Shown here: positions 60,460-64,000 of the stretch, one piece after another
How positions within the stretch are numbered: the stretch's first letter is position 1
How the letters are laid out: each line of letters opens with the position of its first letter
Assembly (NCBI GenBank): GCA_026874595.1
Contig: CM049315.1
Span: 78,291,401-78,355,400 of the forward strand
Reading direction: 5' to 3'
DNA from: Sipunculus nudus
Taxonomy: Eukaryota; Annelida; Sipuncula; Golfingiida; Sipunculidae
DNA: 64,000 nucleotides
Program-made: the position numbers and the translations under genes
The notes under the pieces: generated by a model
Told to the model about the DNA's origin: nothing
Databases searched by the model: none
What the model saw: the letters and a program-made list of their open reading frames with translations, nothing else

Positions 60460-61225
60460 TTAGCGAACCTGTGAGCTCATGCGATGGTGCACTCATATCT
60501 CGGCAGTGTTTTGACATATCTGCCTAAAATTTTGCAGGTTTATACATCTTGGATAGCTTTCTGGATTTTGTGGCAGGTGGCGCCACCTACATTTATGTAT
60601 ACACTGCAAACATTCAGGCTTATATCTCAGGACTGATTTGACATATACCCCTGAAATTTTGCATATGTATAGATCTCACATTGCTCTTAATCATACACAA
60701 AATTGGTGGTGCCACCTGCCACCATTTTTGCACAGCGTCCGTATGTTTGTGTGCTGTGGGCTAAAATCACTCATATTTCAGTAGTGGTTTGACTTATCTG
60801 CCTGAAATTTTGCATCTTTATATATCTTGGATAGCTTACTTGATTTTGTGGCAGGTGGTGCCACCTACATTTATGTATACACTGCAGACATTCAGGCTTA
60901 TATTTGAGGACTGGTTTAACATATCCCCCTGAAATTTTGCATGTATATAGATCTAACATAGCTCTTAATCATACACAAAAGTGGTCTGTCTGTTTGTCTG
61001 CCATGGGCTAAAATCACTCATATCTCAGTAGTGGTTTGACTTGTCTGCCTAAAATTTTGCATGTTTATACATCTTAGACAGCTTTCTGGATTTTGTGGTA
61101 GTTGGCGCAACCTACATACACATTTTGGCTGCAGACATCCAGGCTGTTATGCAACACACCTCACTCTATTTCCCCTTGCCACTTAATCCATGCCTCACTT
61201 CACTTGTTGACTACCCGTTATCTAG
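60460..61225 (+). mobile_element. GCGAACC-start, CTAG-end element
   Basis: Starts TTTTAGCGAACCTGTGAGC, jumps to CACTCATATCTCGGCAGTG modules with GGTGGCGCCACC (60578) and ends GACTACCCGTTATCTAG. It shares its 3' end with elements A-C, so the families exchange ends. Confidence 0.8.
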
Positions 61226-61228
61226 TTT

Positions 61229-61418
61229 TTGTGTTGTGTGCACCCATGCTAGAATTTCAGCAGTGATGTTTGTTTAATTGTTTCTTGTTCTAAGTGTTTA
61301 GTACTTGCATTGTTCATATACATGTTACACATGTTCTTGAAAAGTAATGGTCCAGTATTGAAGCATTATACCTGGTGTAATCTCATTGCACAGGTTTGCA
61401 TTAGGCCTGTAGGCCTTT
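61229..61418 (+). repeat. dispersed repeat, copy of 28127
   Basis: Nearly the same as 28127-28305, with a small insertion at about 61325. Confidence 0.85.
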
Positions 61419-61879
61419 CTAAGTTTACTTCAATGATTTTTTGCTGAATAATCAGACCTGTAACAATGAAAGGACTGAGGGATACTTGGTGAATAAAGCT
61501 AGATATATTAATCATATGAATGAACTGATATCTGTGGATATATAAGAAGCTGTACAGACAACATAAATAATTTGTGTCCGTATCCAGCTTATATGTAAGA
61601 TAAATCCATGAATAAAATATATGGTTCTTATTTTGCTTTCAATAGGCATCTATTATTATTCATGATAAAAAAAATATTATATGTCTTTCAGTATGTATAA
61701 CAGATTCGGCAACTAACCAAGATCTTGTCTGCATCTATAAATAGCTTGTCAGACTGCAAACTATCTCTGATTTGACAACAGGAAAAGTTTCAGTCTGTAC
61801 CTATTTATACCTCTTTGCAGACTGCCAATTGTATAAGATTTGAGACTGTTAGCACAAATTGTAACCTTAAGGGCTAGCA

Positions 61880-62600
61880 TCATGAACCCTGTGCAGTCTT
61901 AGAGGTTCTAATAAGATCTCCTTGCAAACCTTAGATTATGTCACTGCGACCTATATTCTCCTAGTTATGGGGTGTGTTTGCACCCCCCAGTATTATTAAT
62001 TCTTATAGCCAAAGTTTTCATCCCAAACCTTCCATCTTTCACTTACAGCAAACCTACCAACAGGGGAAGAACCAAAATTATTTTGAGGTCACAAGGTCAA
62101 AGGTCAAGGTCACAGGTCCCACTTCTTTCAAAAGCTTGTGGATGCATTTTAAGCCAAACCTTTCATCCCAATCCTTTGATCTTACACATATGGCTCTCCT
62201 TCCAAGTGGGAGAAGAATCCTATAGATTTTGAGGTCACAAGTTCAAAGGTCAAGGTCACAGGATCCACTTCTTAAAAAAGGTTGTGGACACATTTCAAGC
62301 TAGAATTTTCATTCCAAACCTTTCAGCACTGATTTTTCTGCCAACAGGGAAAAGACCTGTTGATTTTGAGGTCAAAGATCAAGTTCACAGCACCCACATC
62401 TTGGGTGGAGTCATTTTAAGGCAAACTTTTCAACCTATTATCTCCATCTGTCATATATGGCTAACCTACCAATAGGGGAAGAACCCTATCGATGTTGAGT
62501 TCAAAAGGTCAGAGGTCAAGGTCAAAATATTAAATTGTTCCAAATGCTTATGAACATATTTCAAGCTAAACTGTTTATCCCAAACATTCAGTCTTTCACA
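61880..62600 (+). repeat. AGGTCA-rich modules
   Basis: Four modules of about 130-150 bp: TTTTGAGGTCACAAGG, then AGGTCAAAGGTCAAGGTCA (62094-62112) or variants (62240-62258, 62506-62524), then CACAGG and CCCACTTCTT. Same family as 27430-27990 and 38270-38840. Confidence 0.85.
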
Positions 62601-63380
62601 TATGCCTCATCTATGCATGACTCAATTTGATTAAACATATTTGTGGGTCTTTTTGCTTGAAGAAATAAATTATTGATTTTGGGGTCAGCTGGTCAGGATG
62701 TTAAAGGATGCATGTCAAAGTTATTCACACATTGGTTGCCAAGAGATTACTCAATTTTTAAGTGGTTAGTAGTTAACCATCCTTTTAAAAAGAATCCAGT
62801 TTATATGTGGGCAAAAGGGCAAGGTCATAGGTCAGGGATGTTCACGATAATAACTTATTTTGTAGACCATTAAGGTTAAACTACTGATTAATAAGATGAT
62901 GGGAACATTTTGCAGTTAATTTCATGGAATCATAGCAATATACTAAGTTTTCTAGATTTCTGAATATTATTATACAAATCATCAGATATACCAGCAAGTG
63001 TTTGTACTGATAATATGTGGGTTTGTACGTGGATTTAGGATGGCTTTATTTGATAAAAAGACTCTTAGTGATGCTTTCTGCATTTCTTTTCTTTCAGGTT
63101 TTGCAGTTTACCTACCCTGCCAGATGGTAATTAAAAAAATATTGGACTTACACTTTTTACATTTGCATGTCTATAAATCTGATGTGAGAGCTCTCCAACC
63201 TGACCATGCCTTTTGAATTGTTTTGGACATTCATAACTGTAACATTCTTTGGAGCTATTGCCACAAGTTTGGTCTCTTATTTGAGGATGTGTGATATCAA
63301 ACGTCAGACTTGTCAGAAATCCATTATGTCTGCCAGGTAGCCTGCTTAGAAATCCTTTTGCCAGTGCAGTTTCTGTGATA
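62601..63380. other. intron 9, no convincing exon
   Basis: A splice-flanked 29-bp stretch at 63099-63127 was considered and not accepted as an exon. Nothing else recognised. Confidence 0.4.
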
Positions 63381-63383
63381 ATT

Positions 63384-64000
63384 AGCAAACCTGTGAGCTT
63401 ATGCGATGGTGTGGCGTCGTCCGGCGTCCGTCGGCTGTCGTCTGTACGTTAACCCATACCATCTTGAAAACGGCAAGAGGTAGCATCACGAAATTTTATG
63501 CAAAAAATTAGTCATCTAAAAAACTATATCGGATTTTGCTTATTTTTTGGCTAACTGCATTTTCTTAGATTTTATAGGGAAGCTAAAAAAGCTTTAAAAA
63601 TCTTCTTCTCCGAAACTGTTCGGCCAAATTGTTTCATATTTCACAGAAATGATTCCTGGAATAATCTTTCTCAAGTTTGTTCGAATGGTTTAAGTTCAGT
63701 GATTTTTGGCCGAGTTAGAAAAAGTTGAACTTAGTCATCTGTCCATAAAAGCATACTAAAATTAAAATCTCAGAAAAGGCTGGTGCTATCATCTCAATTT
63801 TATGCCAATGTTGTTCACATGAGACATATCTGAAATTGAGGTATTGGTGGCGCCACTTGCATCTACCTTTTTTGTACAGGGGTCATCAGTGCCCGTATCA
63901 TACTGACGGCTACAAAAAACTTCTTCTCTGAAACCATATGGCCAAATAGTTTAATATCACACAGAAATGATCCTAGGGTAGTGCTTTCTGAAATTTTTTC
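63384..64000 (+). mobile_element. GCGAACC family copy, cut by window end
   Basis: Starts TTAGCAAACCTGTGAGC and GCGATGGTGTGGCGTCGTCC; body matches 22801-23240 including TTGGTGGCGCCACTTGCATC (about 63844). Continues past 64000. Confidence 0.82.

Noticed and set aside
63099-63127. Tiny possible exon between TTCTTTCAG and GTAATT
   Set aside because: In the phase required by exon 9 it reads EFCSLPTLPDG, which does not resemble the CD36 family at this position; the other frames do not fit the phase.

Overview
The window looks like nuclear DNA of a marine bivalve or similar mollusc. It is AT-rich and intron-dominated, with GT-AG spliced exons of a class B scavenger receptor, tRNA-derived SINEs, abundant Helitron-like non-autonomous elements and many minisatellites. 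The assignment to molluscs is inference from the repeat style and gene structure; no marker fixes the species.

Host gene: one gene is visible, on the + strand, in nine short exons (50 to 213 bp) between 10743 and 56411. Joined in phase they cover about 365 residues of a CD36/SCARB (SR-B, LIMP-2-like) protein. Every exon junction agrees in reading phase. The N-terminal tail and first membrane-segment exon must lie upstream of base 1, or in the first 10.7 kb where I could not find it. The last roughly 90 to 110 residues (end of the ectodomain, second membrane segment, tail) lie beyond base 64000 or are unrecognised. No second host gene was recognised on either strand.

Layout: 1-10742 is upstream intron with a 37-bp satellite (2.8-5.6 kb), a SINE (8.0-8.4 kb) and a hAT-type MITE with a perfect 8-bp target duplication (9427-10117). 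10.9-21.3 kb has exons 1-3, a 41-bp and a second 37-bp minisatellite, and a TA-target MITE. 21.5-31.8 kb is a huge intron of nested dispersed elements and a 28-bp satellite; it ends in a tandem array of 3'-splice-site-like units just before exon 4. 31.9-37.7 kb holds a 5'-truncated LTR retroelement (env-like remnant plus 3' LTR) inserted in a SINE. 39.0-41.1 kb is a 47-bp satellite. 42-48 kb is a stack of nested Helentron-like elements. 51.8-53.8 kb is an inverted-repeat element with GTGTCG-rich ends. 56.4-64 kb is the last intron seen, again filled with the same dispersed families.

The most interesting items are the decoy splice-acceptor array before exon 4, the broken env-bearing retroelement with matching target-site bases despite having no 5' LTR, the Helentron-like families whose ends are supported by empty-site comparison with their own paralogues, and two satellites that seem to have grown from short segments inside dispersed repeats. 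All sequence comparisons were made by eye within this window only.
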